Source: Rhodococcus sp. 4CII
GTDB lineage: Bacteria > Actinomycetota > Actinomycetes > Mycobacteriales > Mycobacteriaceae
Reading direction: 5' to 3'
Length of the DNA stretch: 64,000 bases
NCBI RefSeq assembly: GCF_014256275.1
Contig: NZ_JACCFE010000002.1
Coordinates: forward strand, 5,002,001-5,066,000
Shown here: piece after piece, positions 23,515-30,689 of the stretch
Position numbering within the stretch: the first letter of the stretch is position 1
How the letters are laid out: each line of letters opens with the position of its first letter
Program-made: the position numbers and the translations under genes
Notes under the pieces: model-generated
What the model was told of the DNA's origin: nothing
Database searches by the model: none
Seen by the model: only the letters and a program-made list of their open reading frames with translations

Positions 23515-24111
23515 ATGTCCACCAGAAGTGTGCGATGCGCGAGCTTGATCCCGATTGTGGCGGCGTCCGCGCTGCTGCTGGGCGGATGCGGCTCCGACAG
23601 CGGCGACACGTCGTCCACCACCAGTGCGGCAACGGCAGCCACGACCACGGCGTCCTCCATGTCGACGTCGTCCACCGGAACAGCTGCGGCAGCGGCGATC
23701 TCCAAGGAACAAGCGGAGCAGATCGCTGTCGCGACGGTCCCGAGCGGCACGGTGTCGAACTCCGAGCAACAGCTGCGGGACGGAAAAGCGGTGTGGCACG
23801 TCCACATCCGCGACGCCAAGGGCTGGGACTACGACGTGAACGTCGACGCGACTACCGGTGCGATCGTCCCCGACGATCAGAACCAGCAAACCACCGCGAC
23901 ACCCGCCCCCGCTCCGGCCGCCGGAGCGGTGACCCAGCAGCAGGCGGAGCAGATCGCTGTCGCGACGGTGCCGGGCGGCTCGGTCGCGAACTCGGAGCAA
24001 CAGCAACGCGATGGAGTGGCCGTGTGGCACATCCACATCCGCGACGCGAAGGGCTGGGACTACGACGTCGACGTCGACGCCGCGACCGGGGCGGTCCTTC
24101 CGAACAACTGA
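23515..24111 (+). CDS. PepSY-domain lipoprotein with two tandem repeats
   Basis: A 198-residue exported protein with a lipobox signal (LLLGGCG, Cys23) and a Thr/Ser/Ala-rich linker. Two PepSY-like repeats of about 60 residues follow at about 60-120 and 138-198. Each reads QAEQIAVATVP...AVWH[VI]HIRDAKGWDYDV[ND]VDA. The repeats are nearly identical also at DNA level (for example the GCGGAGCAGATCGCTGTCGC segments), pointing to a recent internal duplication. PepSY modules often inhibit or chaperone secreted proteases, but no protease is adjacent. A hairpin terminator follows. Confidence 0.85.
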   Translation: MSTRSVRCASLIPIVAASALLLGGCGSDSGDTSSTTSAATAATTTASSMSTSSTGTAAAAAISKEQAEQIAVATVPSGTVSNSEQQLRDGKAVWHVHIRDAKGWDYDVNVDATTGAIVPDDQNQQTTATPAPAPAAGAVTQQQAEQIAVATVPGGSVANSEQQQRDGVAVWHIHIRDAKGWDYDVDVDAATGAVLPNN

Positions 24112-24112
24112 T

Positions 24113-24132
24113 CGTGGGTACTACTACCCACG
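24113..24132 (+). terminator. Intrinsic terminator after the PepSY gene
   Basis: CGTGGGTA (24113-24120), loop CTAC, complement TACCCACG (24125-24132), then TTT. It starts just after the stop codon at 24111. Confidence 0.75.
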
Positions 24133-24201
24133 TTTCACCCGGACCCGGATGGGTGATTTCTCCGATGCCGGGACCGGTGCCGTCGCGCTAGCGTCGACGT
24201 C

Positions 24202-24882
24202 ATGGTCACCACGTCAGTTCTCGTGTCGCGCCCCGGCTTCCAAAGGTGGGCGGCCACGGCGGGCGCGGCGGGTCCGCTGTTGTTCACCGCGGGGTTCGTC
24301 GTCCAGGAGGCATTTCTGCGGGACGACTACAACCCGATCACCGACCCGATCAGTGCTCTCGAAGCCGACCCGCGCGGGTGGATCCAGCAGCTGAACTTCC
24401 TGGCTTTCGCCGCGCTGTTGCTCATCTTCGCGGTCGGATTGCACCGCGGGATCGCCGCGATGCGGTTCGGCTGGGCAGGACCAGGTCTGCTCGGCACCGC
24501 GGGGGTGGGACTGGTTCTCGCCGCCGTGTTCCCATTGCGGGAGGACGAGGGCGGGAACGCGTACGACCCCGGCAACCATGTGATCGCGGGTGTCATGTTC
24601 TTCTCCTGCAGCGCCCTGGCCCTGGTGGTGCTGTCGCGCCGGTTCGCCGCCGATCCGCGCTGGCGCGGCCTGGCGCGATACGTCGGGGTCGCCGGGGTGA
24701 TCGGTCTGGGCTGTTTCGTGATGCTCGGCCGGTTCGCGATGCCCGGCGGCGCACCACTGCACGAGGTTGCCGGGCTTCTCCAGCGGCTCACCCTCCTCGC
24801 CGTGACTTTCCCGGCGATGGTGACGATGGCCGTGCGGCTTCGTCGCCTCGCCGGCCGACCGCGGGCCGTCAGCTGGTCTTGA
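24202..24882 (+). CDS. DUF998 integral membrane protein
   Basis: A 226-residue polytopic protein with about six membrane segments and the DUF998 features QEAFLRDDYNPITDPISALE after the first segment and NHVIAGVMFFS in the middle. Function is unknown; relatives are widespread in actinobacteria. It stands alone after the PepSY terminator. Its 3' end overlaps by 14 bp the putative broken gene on the other strand. Confidence 0.82.
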   Translation: MVTTSVLVSRPGFQRWAATAGAAGPLLFTAGFVVQEAFLRDDYNPITDPISALEADPRGWIQQLNFLAFAALLLIFAVGLHRGIAAMRFGWAGPGLLGTAGVGLVLAAVFPLREDEGGNAYDPGNHVIAGVMFFSCSALALVVLSRRFAADPRWRGLARYVGVAGVIGLGCFVMLGRFAMPGGAPLHEVAGLLQRLTLLAVTFPAMVTMAVRLRRLAGRPRAVSWS

Positions 24883-25085
24883 AGACCGGCACCCGCACCT
24901 GCTCGAGGCAACTCGTGTCGTACTCGCCGCCCGGATTCTCGAGGAAGCCGGTCGTGACGGTCGCGGCGCACGACCCCGTAGCCGAGGCCGTACCCGATGA
25001 GGCCCGGCGGTGTCACCGTGCCGAGCACCGACACCCGCACCGATCCGTCGCTACGCGGGTGGGTTCCGGCGTTCACATACTTCAC
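24869..25085 (-). pseudogene. Possible frameshifted small gene of unknown function
   Basis: On the minus strand, GTG 25085 opens a frame (MKYVNAGTHPRSDGSVRVS, then TVTPPGLIGYGLGYG) that loses protein character near 24980. A second minus frame then carries a convincing end, AATVTTGFLENPGGEYDTS followed by CLEQVRVPVFKTS, and stops at TGA 24869-24871. The second frame has a stop at 25013-25015 and no usable start after it. The two halves look like one about 70-residue protein split by a frameshift around a G-rich run near 24965-24980. A sequencing error would explain it as well as real decay. Confidence 0.4.
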
Positions 25086-25139
25086 GGTCTGTCGTCCAAT
25101 TCGCCCAGGTTCGGGGCCCGCGGCTGGCAGGATGAATTG

Positions 25140-25769
25140 GTGTCATCAGCGGCAACTCCGAAGGGCGAACGGCGCCGACAGGCGCTGGTCGAGGCTGCCG
25201 CCGATCTGTTGCTCGAGGGCGGATTCGACGCCGTACGGCACCGCTCGGTGGCCACCCGCGCCGACCTTCCGCTGGCGTCTACCACCTACTACTTCGAGTC
25301 GCTGGACGACCTGATCGCGAAGGCCGTCGAATGCAACGGCGAACGCGACCTGGCCGTCATGCGCAGTCGCGTCGAAGACGTCACGCACCGACGCCGCGGC
25401 CGCGAATCCACCGTCGACCTCCTCCTCGACCTGCTCGTCGGTCCGGCCCTCATCAGCGAAGACTGCCGCGAACGGCTGATCTCCCGGTACGAGCGGTTCA
25501 CCGCGTGTGCGCGTCGGCCGGAACTGCGGGAGGTCCAGTTGCGGCTGCGCGCGCAACTCGACGATGTCCTCACCGAGGCCCTGCGACGCTCCGACCGCGA
25601 CGTCCGGCAGGAGCAACTCCGGCGGCTCGTCGCCGTCGTCGACGGAGCCGTCGTGACCGCGCTGGGCGAGCACGACCCCGACCTGCGGGCTCTTGCGCGG
25701 GCGATGCTGCTCGACGTCGTCGACGTGGTTGCGCCCGCCCTCGACCGGCCGGACCACGTTCAGCTCTAG
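25140..25769 (+). CDS. TetR-family transcriptional regulator
   Basis: A 209-residue regulator. The N-terminal HTH (ALVEAAADLLLEGGFDAVRH, RSVATRADLPLASTTYYF) covers residues 14-60, followed by a ligand-binding domain with a conserved-type C-terminus. GTG 25140 is chosen because upstream in-frame sequence lacks any coding character. It lies directly upstream of purB. A TetR gene at this position is, as I recall, also present in mycobacteria. No target is evident; a loose inverted repeat CCAATTC...GAATTGG (25096-25140) spans its start. Confidence 0.85.
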   Translation: MSSAATPKGERRRQALVEAAADLLLEGGFDAVRHRSVATRADLPLASTTYYFESLDDLIAKAVECNGERDLAVMRSRVEDVTHRRRGRESTVDLLLDLLVGPALISEDCRERLISRYERFTACARRPELREVQLRLRAQLDDVLTEALRRSDRDVRQEQLRRLVAVVDGAVVTALGEHDPDLRALARAMLLDVVDVVAPALDRPDHVQL

Positions 25770-25791
25770 CCCGGCCGTAAACTGAGGACTC

Positions 25792-27213
25792 GTGAGCCGC
25801 ATCCCGAACGTCCTTGCCAATCGTTACGCCAGCCCCGAACTCGTCGAGTTGTGGTCGCCCGAGCACAAGATCGTCCTCGAGCGTCAGCTGTGGCTCGCCG
25901 TGCTGCGTGCTCAGGCGGAACTCGGGATCGACGTGCCGGCCGAGGCGCTCGCCGACTACGAGCGGGTGCTGGAGCAGGTCGACCTCGACTCCATCGCCGA
26001 CCGCGAGCGCGTCACCCGTCACGACGTGAAGGCGCGCATCGAGGAGTTCAACGCCCTCGCCGGACACGAGCAGGTGCACAAGGGCCTCACCAGCCGCGAC
26101 CTCACCGAGAATGTCGAGCAGCTGCAGATCCTGCGGTCGCTCGAACACGTGCACGCGCATGGTGTCGCCGTCGCGGCCCGGCTGGCCGAGCGCGCCGCCG
26201 AGTACAGCAGCCTCGTCATGGCGGGCCGGTCGCACAACGTCGCGGCGCAGGCCACCACGCTGGGCAAGCGGTTCGCGTCCGCCGCCGACGAACTCCTCGT
26301 CGCACTCACCCGGCTGCGCGAGCTGATCGACCGCTACCCGCTGCGCGGCATCAAGGGCCCGATGGGCACCGCGCAGGACATGCTCGACCTCCTCGACGGT
26401 GATGCGTCCAAGCTCGAGGCGCTCGAGCAGAAGGTCGCCGAGCACCTCGGGTTCGCCCACGTGTTCACGAGCGTCGGCCAGGTCTACCCGCGCTCGCTCG
26501 ACCACGACGTGCTGTCCGCGCTGGTGCAGGTGGCGGCCGGGCCGTCGTCGTTCGCGCACACCATCCGCCTGATGGCCGGACACGAGCTGGTCACCGAGGG
26601 CTTCCAGCCCGGCCAGGTCGGATCGTCGGCGATGCCGCACAAGATGAACACCCGGTCCTGCGAGCGCGTCAACGGACTGCAGGTCGTGCTGCGCGGCTAC
26701 GCGTCGATGGCCGCCGAGTTGGCGGGCGCGCAGTGGAACGAGGGTGACGTGTTCTGCTCGGTGGTGCGCCGCGTCGCACTGCCGGACGCCTTCTTCGCGA
26801 TCGATGGTTTGATCGAGACGTTCCTGACGGTGCTTGCCGAATTCGGCGCCTACCCCGCCGTCATCGAGAAGGAACTCACCCGGTACCTCCCGTTCCTCGC
26901 CACCACCAAGGTCCTGATGGCCCTGGTGCGCGCGGGAGTGGGCCGGGAGACGGCGCACGAGGTGATCAAGGAACACGCCGTCGCCGTCGCCCTCGCGATG
27001 CGCGAGGAGGGCAAGGAACCCGACCTCCTCGACCGCCTCGCCGCCGACGACCGGCTGCCGCTCGACCGTGCCGCGCTCGACGAGGCCCTCGCCGACAAGA
27101 AGGCGTTCATCGGTGCCGCCGAGTCGCAGGTCGCGACGGTCGTGGCGCAGGTGCAGAAGCTCGTCGACGCCCACCCCGAGGCGGCCGCGTACCAGCCGTC
27201 CCCGATCCTGTAG
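25792..27213 (+). CDS. purB: Adenylosuccinate lyase
   Basis: A 473-residue fumarase/aspartase-superfamily lyase. It splits SAICAR to AICAR and adenylosuccinate to AMP, each with release of fumarate. The superfamily signature GSSAMPHKMNTR is near residue 280, TSRDLTENVEQLQ is in the first active-site region, and GRSHNVAAQATT holds the catalytic His. GTG start at 25792, 22 bp after the TetR gene. A hairpin follows the stop. Confidence 0.96.
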   Translation: MSRIPNVLANRYASPELVELWSPEHKIVLERQLWLAVLRAQAELGIDVPAEALADYERVLEQVDLDSIADRERVTRHDVKARIEEFNALAGHEQVHKGLTSRDLTENVEQLQILRSLEHVHAHGVAVAARLAERAAEYSSLVMAGRSHNVAAQATTLGKRFASAADELLVALTRLRELIDRYPLRGIKGPMGTAQDMLDLLDGDASKLEALEQKVAEHLGFAHVFTSVGQVYPRSLDHDVLSALVQVAAGPSSFAHTIRLMAGHELVTEGFQPGQVGSSAMPHKMNTRSCERVNGLQVVLRGYASMAAELAGAQWNEGDVFCSVVRRVALPDAFFAIDGLIETFLTVLAEFGAYPAVIEKELTRYLPFLATTKVLMALVRAGVGRETAHEVIKEHAVAVALAMREEGKEPDLLDRLAADDRLPLDRAALDEALADKKAFIGAAESQVATVVAQVQKLVDAHPEAAAYQPSPIL

Positions 27214-27228
27214 GCGGCTCCGCCGCCC

Positions 27229-27268
27229 GTGCGCCTTTCTGGTAGCGGGGACTACCAAAAAGGCGCAC
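27229..27268. terminator. Hairpin after purB
   Basis: GTGCGCCTTT...TGGTAG (27229-27245) pairs with CTACCA...AAGGCGCAC (27252-27268) around a 6-base loop. It lies in the 77-bp gap between purB and the HIT gene. There is no T-run, so it may be a transcript-processing stem rather than a full terminator. Confidence 0.55.
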
Positions 27269-27290
27269 AAGCACCGGAGGTGCACACGCC

Positions 27291-27704
27291 GTGAACTGCA
27301 TTTTCTGCGAGATCGTCTCGGGCCGGTCCGAGGCGAGTGTCGTGTACGAGGACGACGCCGTGCTGGCCTTCCTGGACATCCGGCCGTGGACGTCCGGGCA
27401 CCTGCTGGTGGTCCCGCGGCGGCACGCGAGCGGGCTCGCGGACCTCGACCCCGGGGACGGGGCGGCGGTGTTCGCGGCCGGACAGCGGATCGCGACTGCG
27501 CTGCGGCACGGTCCGATGCGGGCGCAGGGCGTGAACCTGTTTCTCGCCGACGGGATCGCCGCCGGGCAGGAGGTGTTCCACGTCCACCTGCATGTGGTTC
27601 CCCGCACCGCGGGTGACGGTTTCGGGTTGCGCGGAATGCCGAAGTCGCCGAGCCGGATCGCGCTCGATCAGACGGCGGGCGTCATCCGTTCCTCCCTCGC
27701 CTGA
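27291..27704 (+). CDS. HIT-family nucleotide-binding protein
   Basis: A 137-residue histidine-triad protein, probably a purine nucleoside phosphoramidase or related nucleotide hydrolase. The triad HVHLHVVPR is near residue 95, an N-terminal CIFC pair starts the fold and SGHLLVVPRRH follows. GTG start at 27291, 77 bp downstream of purB with a hairpin between them. Length is typical. Confidence 0.9.
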   Translation: MNCIFCEIVSGRSEASVVYEDDAVLAFLDIRPWTSGHLLVVPRRHASGLADLDPGDGAAVFAAGQRIATALRHGPMRAQGVNLFLADGIAAGQEVFHVHLHVVPRTAGDGFGLRGMPKSPSRIALDQTAGVIRSSLA

Positions 27705-27705
27705 C

Positions 27706-27726
27706 GTGAGTGGCACTGTCACTCAC
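27706..27726. terminator. Short hairpin between convergent HIT and NRDE genes
   Basis: GTGAGTG (27706-27712) and CACTCAC (27720-27726) around a 7-base loop. It overlaps the stop codon of the NRDE gene (27719) and starts one base after the HIT stop. Confidence 0.55.
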
Positions 27727-28468
27727 CTGAGAGGAGGGCTCCGTTCTCGTCGAACCGTCGTTCGGTGATGTCGAAGGTCCCGTCCGACCTGATCCGCAGC
27801 AGGGTCGACGCCCGGGTCCCGTAGTCGCGGTAGCGGATGAACCGGGACGAGAGGGCGCGTTCGAGTTCGGGTTCGATGCCCGTGTCGGGCAGGGAGTCCC
27901 ACGGTGCCGGGTCGCTGTCGGCGAGGACGTCGAAATACCCCTGCGGGTCGGCGTCGGGGCTGCCGTCGTCGGCGGCGAGCGCGGCGGCGAACGCCTGTGT
28001 GCCGCCGGTGACCTTCGGCCACGGTGTGTCGAGTTCGGCGTTGGACAGGCCGTGGACGCCCGGCTGCACCCGCTGGCTGCGACCGTGGGGCCGGTTGGTG
28101 GTCCACCACAATTCCTCGGTGTCGCCTGCGAGCAGGTTGAAGCTGCCGTAGTCGGCGCCGTTCGCGGCCACCTGCTCGGCGTAGTCGGCGGGTGAGAGCC
28201 GGCCGCGGAGAAAGTCGACGGGCAGTACCCCGCGGGACCGGGCGCCGGTGGACGGGGTGCCGTTGCGGACGTTGGTGACGGCGGCGAATCGCAGGGTGGC
28301 GGTGACACCCATCCACGTTCCGCCGGCGAGGAGATCGCGACCCGCGACGAAGTCGTCTCCCCACCACTGCAGAGGCTCGGTGGGGCGGGCGTAGAACTCG
28401 TCCCGGTTGGCCGCGACGACGAGGGGGAGATCGGGGCGGGTATGCCAGGCGAACAGGACCAGGCACAT
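27719..28468 (-). CDS. NRDE-family protein (TANGO2-like)
   Basis: A 249-residue member of the NRDE/TANGO2 family. It starts at Met-Cys, as is normal for this group, where Cys2 may become the N-terminal nucleophile. The diagnostic segment VVAANRDEFYARPTEPLQWW comes next, then AGGTWMGV. Eukaryotic relatives are linked to haem or lipid trafficking; the bacterial role is unknown. It is divergent from the MarR/ABC unit. Confidence 0.85.
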   Translation of the reverse strand: MCLVLFAWHTRPDLPLVVAANRDEFYARPTEPLQWWGDDFVAGRDLLAGGTWMGVTATLRFAAVTNVRNGTPSTGARSRGVLPVDFLRGRLSPADYAEQVAANGADYGSFNLLAGDTEELWWTTNRPHGRSQRVQPGVHGLSNAELDTPWPKVTGGTQAFAAALAADDGSPDADPQGYFDVLADSDPAPWDSLPDTGIEPELERALSSRFIRYRDYGTRASTLLRIRSDGTFDITERRFDENGALLSGE

Positions 28469-28541
28469 ACAGTCGTCTCCTCGTCACTCTCGGCTGTCCG
28501 AACACGGTTGCACGCCCGAGCGTAGCCGCCCCTCGTAATAC

Positions 28542-28554
28542 CTCTGAAACAGAG
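28542..28554. promoter_or_regulatory. Candidate MarR operator
   Basis: Palindrome CTCTGAAACAGAG, 14 bp upstream of the MarR start (28568), in the 99-bp divergent region. Its position suits autorepression. Confidence 0.45.
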
Positions 28555-28567
28555 CTATATTGTCCTC

Positions 28568-29062
28568 ATGGCACAGAACGAGGCACCCGACCACCTGGCG
28601 CCTGCCGAACAGCTCTTCGCCGCAATCGGACTCCTGCGCAGGCACACCCGCCGACTGGTCGGCCGCCCGTGGCCGGAAACGCCGCTGACGGGGTCGCAGG
28701 TGGAATTGGTGCGCCTGCTGCGCCGCAGGCCCGGCACGTCCGTCGCGGAAGCGGCGGCGGCCCTGGGCCTCGCCGCGAACACGGTCTCCACTCTCGTGCG
28801 GCAACTCACCGACGCCGGTCTGATCGAACGGGTGCGGGACGAGTCCGACCGTCGCGTCGCCCGCCTCGCACTCACCGACGAGGCGCGTGCGCAGGTCGAG
28901 CGCTGGCGTGACCGTCGCAACGTGCAGGTCGCCGCCGCCTTCGACGCCCTGAGCGCGGAGGACCGGGAGGCCATCGAATCCGCCATTCCCGCCATCACCC
29001 GCCTCGCCGGAGCGCTGCACCCGGACCGAGCCGTGGAGAGCGATCAGGAGGTCGTCAGATGA
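28568..29062 (+). CDS. MarR-family transcriptional regulator
   Basis: A 164-residue winged-helix regulator. The recognition region TSVAEAAAALGLAANTVSTL is near residues 57-77 and the wing is DESDRRVARLALTDEG-like (DESDRRVARLALTDEA). The stop overlaps the ATPase start (ATGA), so it heads a MarR-ABC ATPase-ABC permease operon. This is a classic self-regulated drug-exporter arrangement. The inducing compound is unknown. Confidence 0.9.
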   Translation: MAQNEAPDHLAPAEQLFAAIGLLRRHTRRLVGRPWPETPLTGSQVELVRLLRRRPGTSVAEAAAALGLAANTVSTLVRQLTDAGLIERVRDESDRRVARLALTDEARAQVERWRDRRNVQVAAAFDALSAEDREAIESAIPAITRLAGALHPDRAVESDQEVVR

Positions 29063-29904
29063 TGTTTCGCAGGGACCGCACCGCCGCCCGACAGCGGCGG
29101 TCCCCCGACGCGCTGGAACTGTCGCACGTGACGTACCGGTTCGGGGACTACACCGCGGTGAACGACCTGAGCCTCGTGATCGAGGCGGGGGAGTGCTTCG
29201 GCCTGCTCGGGCCCAACGGGGCGGGGAAGACCACGACGATCCGTCTGCTCAACACCCTTCTTCCGCTGCAGGACGGTGACGTGAGCATCTTCGGGTGTGA
29301 GGTGCGCACCTCTGCCATGGCCGTCCGGCGACTGCTCGGGTATGTGCCGCAACAGTTGTCGATCGAGGGCGCACTCACCGCCCGCGAGAACGTCTCCTGG
29401 TTCGCCCGCCTCTACGACGTGCCGCGGTCCGAGCGCCGCAGCCGGGTGGACGAGGTGCTGGAGATGGTGGATCTCACCGACGTCGCCGACCGGGTGGCGT
29501 CGAGTTTCTCGGGCGGCATGGTCCGCCGCCTCGAACTCGCGCAGGCACTGGTCAACCGGCCGTCGCTGCTGGTGCTCGACGAACCGACGGTCGGGCTCGA
29601 TCCGGTCGCGCGGGACTCGGTGTGGACGCGTGTCACCGAGATGCAGAAGCAGTACGGGATGACGGTGCTGCTCACCACCCACTACATGGAAGAGGCCGAG
29701 GCACTGTGTGATCGGGTCGCGCTGATGCACCGCGGCGAACTGCGGACGGTGGGGTCACCGTCGGGGCTCGTCGCGGAATTGGGGCCCGGCGCGACGCTCG
29801 ACGACGTTTTCCGCCATTTCACCGGTGACAGTCTCACCGCCGACGAGAAGGGAGGGCTCCGGGATGTTCGTAGCGCCCGCCGCACCGCCCGCCGTATGGG
29901 TTGA
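29059..29904 (+). CDS. ABC exporter ATPase, DrrA-like
   Basis: A 281-residue nucleotide-binding subunit of the daunorubicin-resistance type. It has Walker A GPNGAGKTTT near residue 50, signature FSGGMVRRLELAQAL, Walker B LLVLDEPTVGLDP and TTHYMEEAE. The C-terminal end overlaps the start of the permease gene by 41 bp. With the permease it would export a lipophilic drug or lipid. It converges on the DHB siderophore genes, which does not prove a link. Confidence 0.9.
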   Translation: MMFRRDRTAARQRRSPDALELSHVTYRFGDYTAVNDLSLVIEAGECFGLLGPNGAGKTTTIRLLNTLLPLQDGDVSIFGCEVRTSAMAVRRLLGYVPQQLSIEGALTARENVSWFARLYDVPRSERRSRVDEVLEMVDLTDVADRVASSFSGGMVRRLELAQALVNRPSLLVLDEPTVGLDPVARDSVWTRVTEMQKQYGMTVLLTTHYMEEAEALCDRVALMHRGELRTVGSPSGLVAELGPGATLDDVFRHFTGDSLTADEKGGLRDVRSARRTARRMG

Positions 29905-30682
29905 ACCGCCGCTCCGGGGTGTACTCCGGTTGTTGTCGCGGATCGTGACGTTCTGCCTGGTGGAATTGCAGAAACTGCGCCACGACCGGTCGGAGTTGGT
30001 GACCCGTGCGATCCAGCCGATTCTGTGGCTGGTCATCTTCGGGGAGACGTTCAGCCGCATCCGTGCGATCCCGACCGGCGACGTCCCCTATCTGGACTAC
30101 CTGGCGCCGGGCATCATCGCCCAGTCGGCGCTGTTCGTCGCGATCTTCTACGGCATCCAGATCATCTGGGAGCGGGACGCCGGGGTGTTGACCAAACTGC
30201 TCGTGACACCCACTCCGCGTGCGGCTCTCGTGACGGGCAAGGCCTTCGCTGCCGGCGTCCGCGCGGTGGCTCAGGCCGTGGTGGTCGTGGTTGCGGCGGC
30301 ACTCCTCGGGGTCGGGATGACGTGGAATCCGGTGCGCCTGCTGGGTGTGGTCGTGGTGGTGGTGCTGGGGGCCGCATTCTTCTCGTGCCTGTCCGTGGCC
30401 ATCGCGGGAATCGTGCTCAAGCGTGACCGGCTGATGGGGATCGGTCAGGCGATCACCATGCCGCTGTTCTTCGCGTCGAACGCGTTGTACCCGGTGGAAC
30501 TCATGCCCGGGTGGGTCCAGGCGATCAGCCGGGTGAACCCCCTGAGCTACGAGGTGTCCGCGCTCAGGGGGCTGCTGATCGGTCAGCCCACCAACTACTG
30601 GCTGGACTTCGGGGTGCTCGTCGCGGCCGCGGTGCTCGGGATCGCGGTCGCGTCCGCGCTGCTGGGGCGACTGTCCCGATAG
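29864..30682 (+). CDS. ABC-2 type exporter permease, DrrB-like
   Basis: A 272-residue membrane subunit with six predicted segments and the ABC-2 features PILWLVIFGETFSRI and LTKLLVTPTPRAAL. ATG 29864 with GGAGG at 29851 is preferred over an upstream in-frame ATG at 29825. The gene overlaps the ATPase 3' end, so translation is coupled. Its stop lies 8 bp from the stop of the convergent entE. Confidence 0.88.
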   Translation: MFVAPAAPPAVWVEPPLRGVLRLLSRIVTFCLVELQKLRHDRSELVTRAIQPILWLVIFGETFSRIRAIPTGDVPYLDYLAPGIIAQSALFVAIFYGIQIIWERDAGVLTKLLVTPTPRAALVTGKAFAAGVRAVAQAVVVVVAAALLGVGMTWNPVRLLGVVVVVVLGAAFFSCLSVAIAGIVLKRDRLMGIGQAITMPLFFASNALYPVELMPGWVQAISRVNPLSYEVSALRGLLIGQPTNYWLDFGVLVAAAVLGIAVASALLGRLSR

Positions 30683-30689
30683 CCGGGGG

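Noticed and set aside
23690..24100. Direct DNA repeats suggestive of a small CRISPR-like or insertion element
   Set aside because: They are fully explained by the duplicated PepSY coding repeat and stay in frame.
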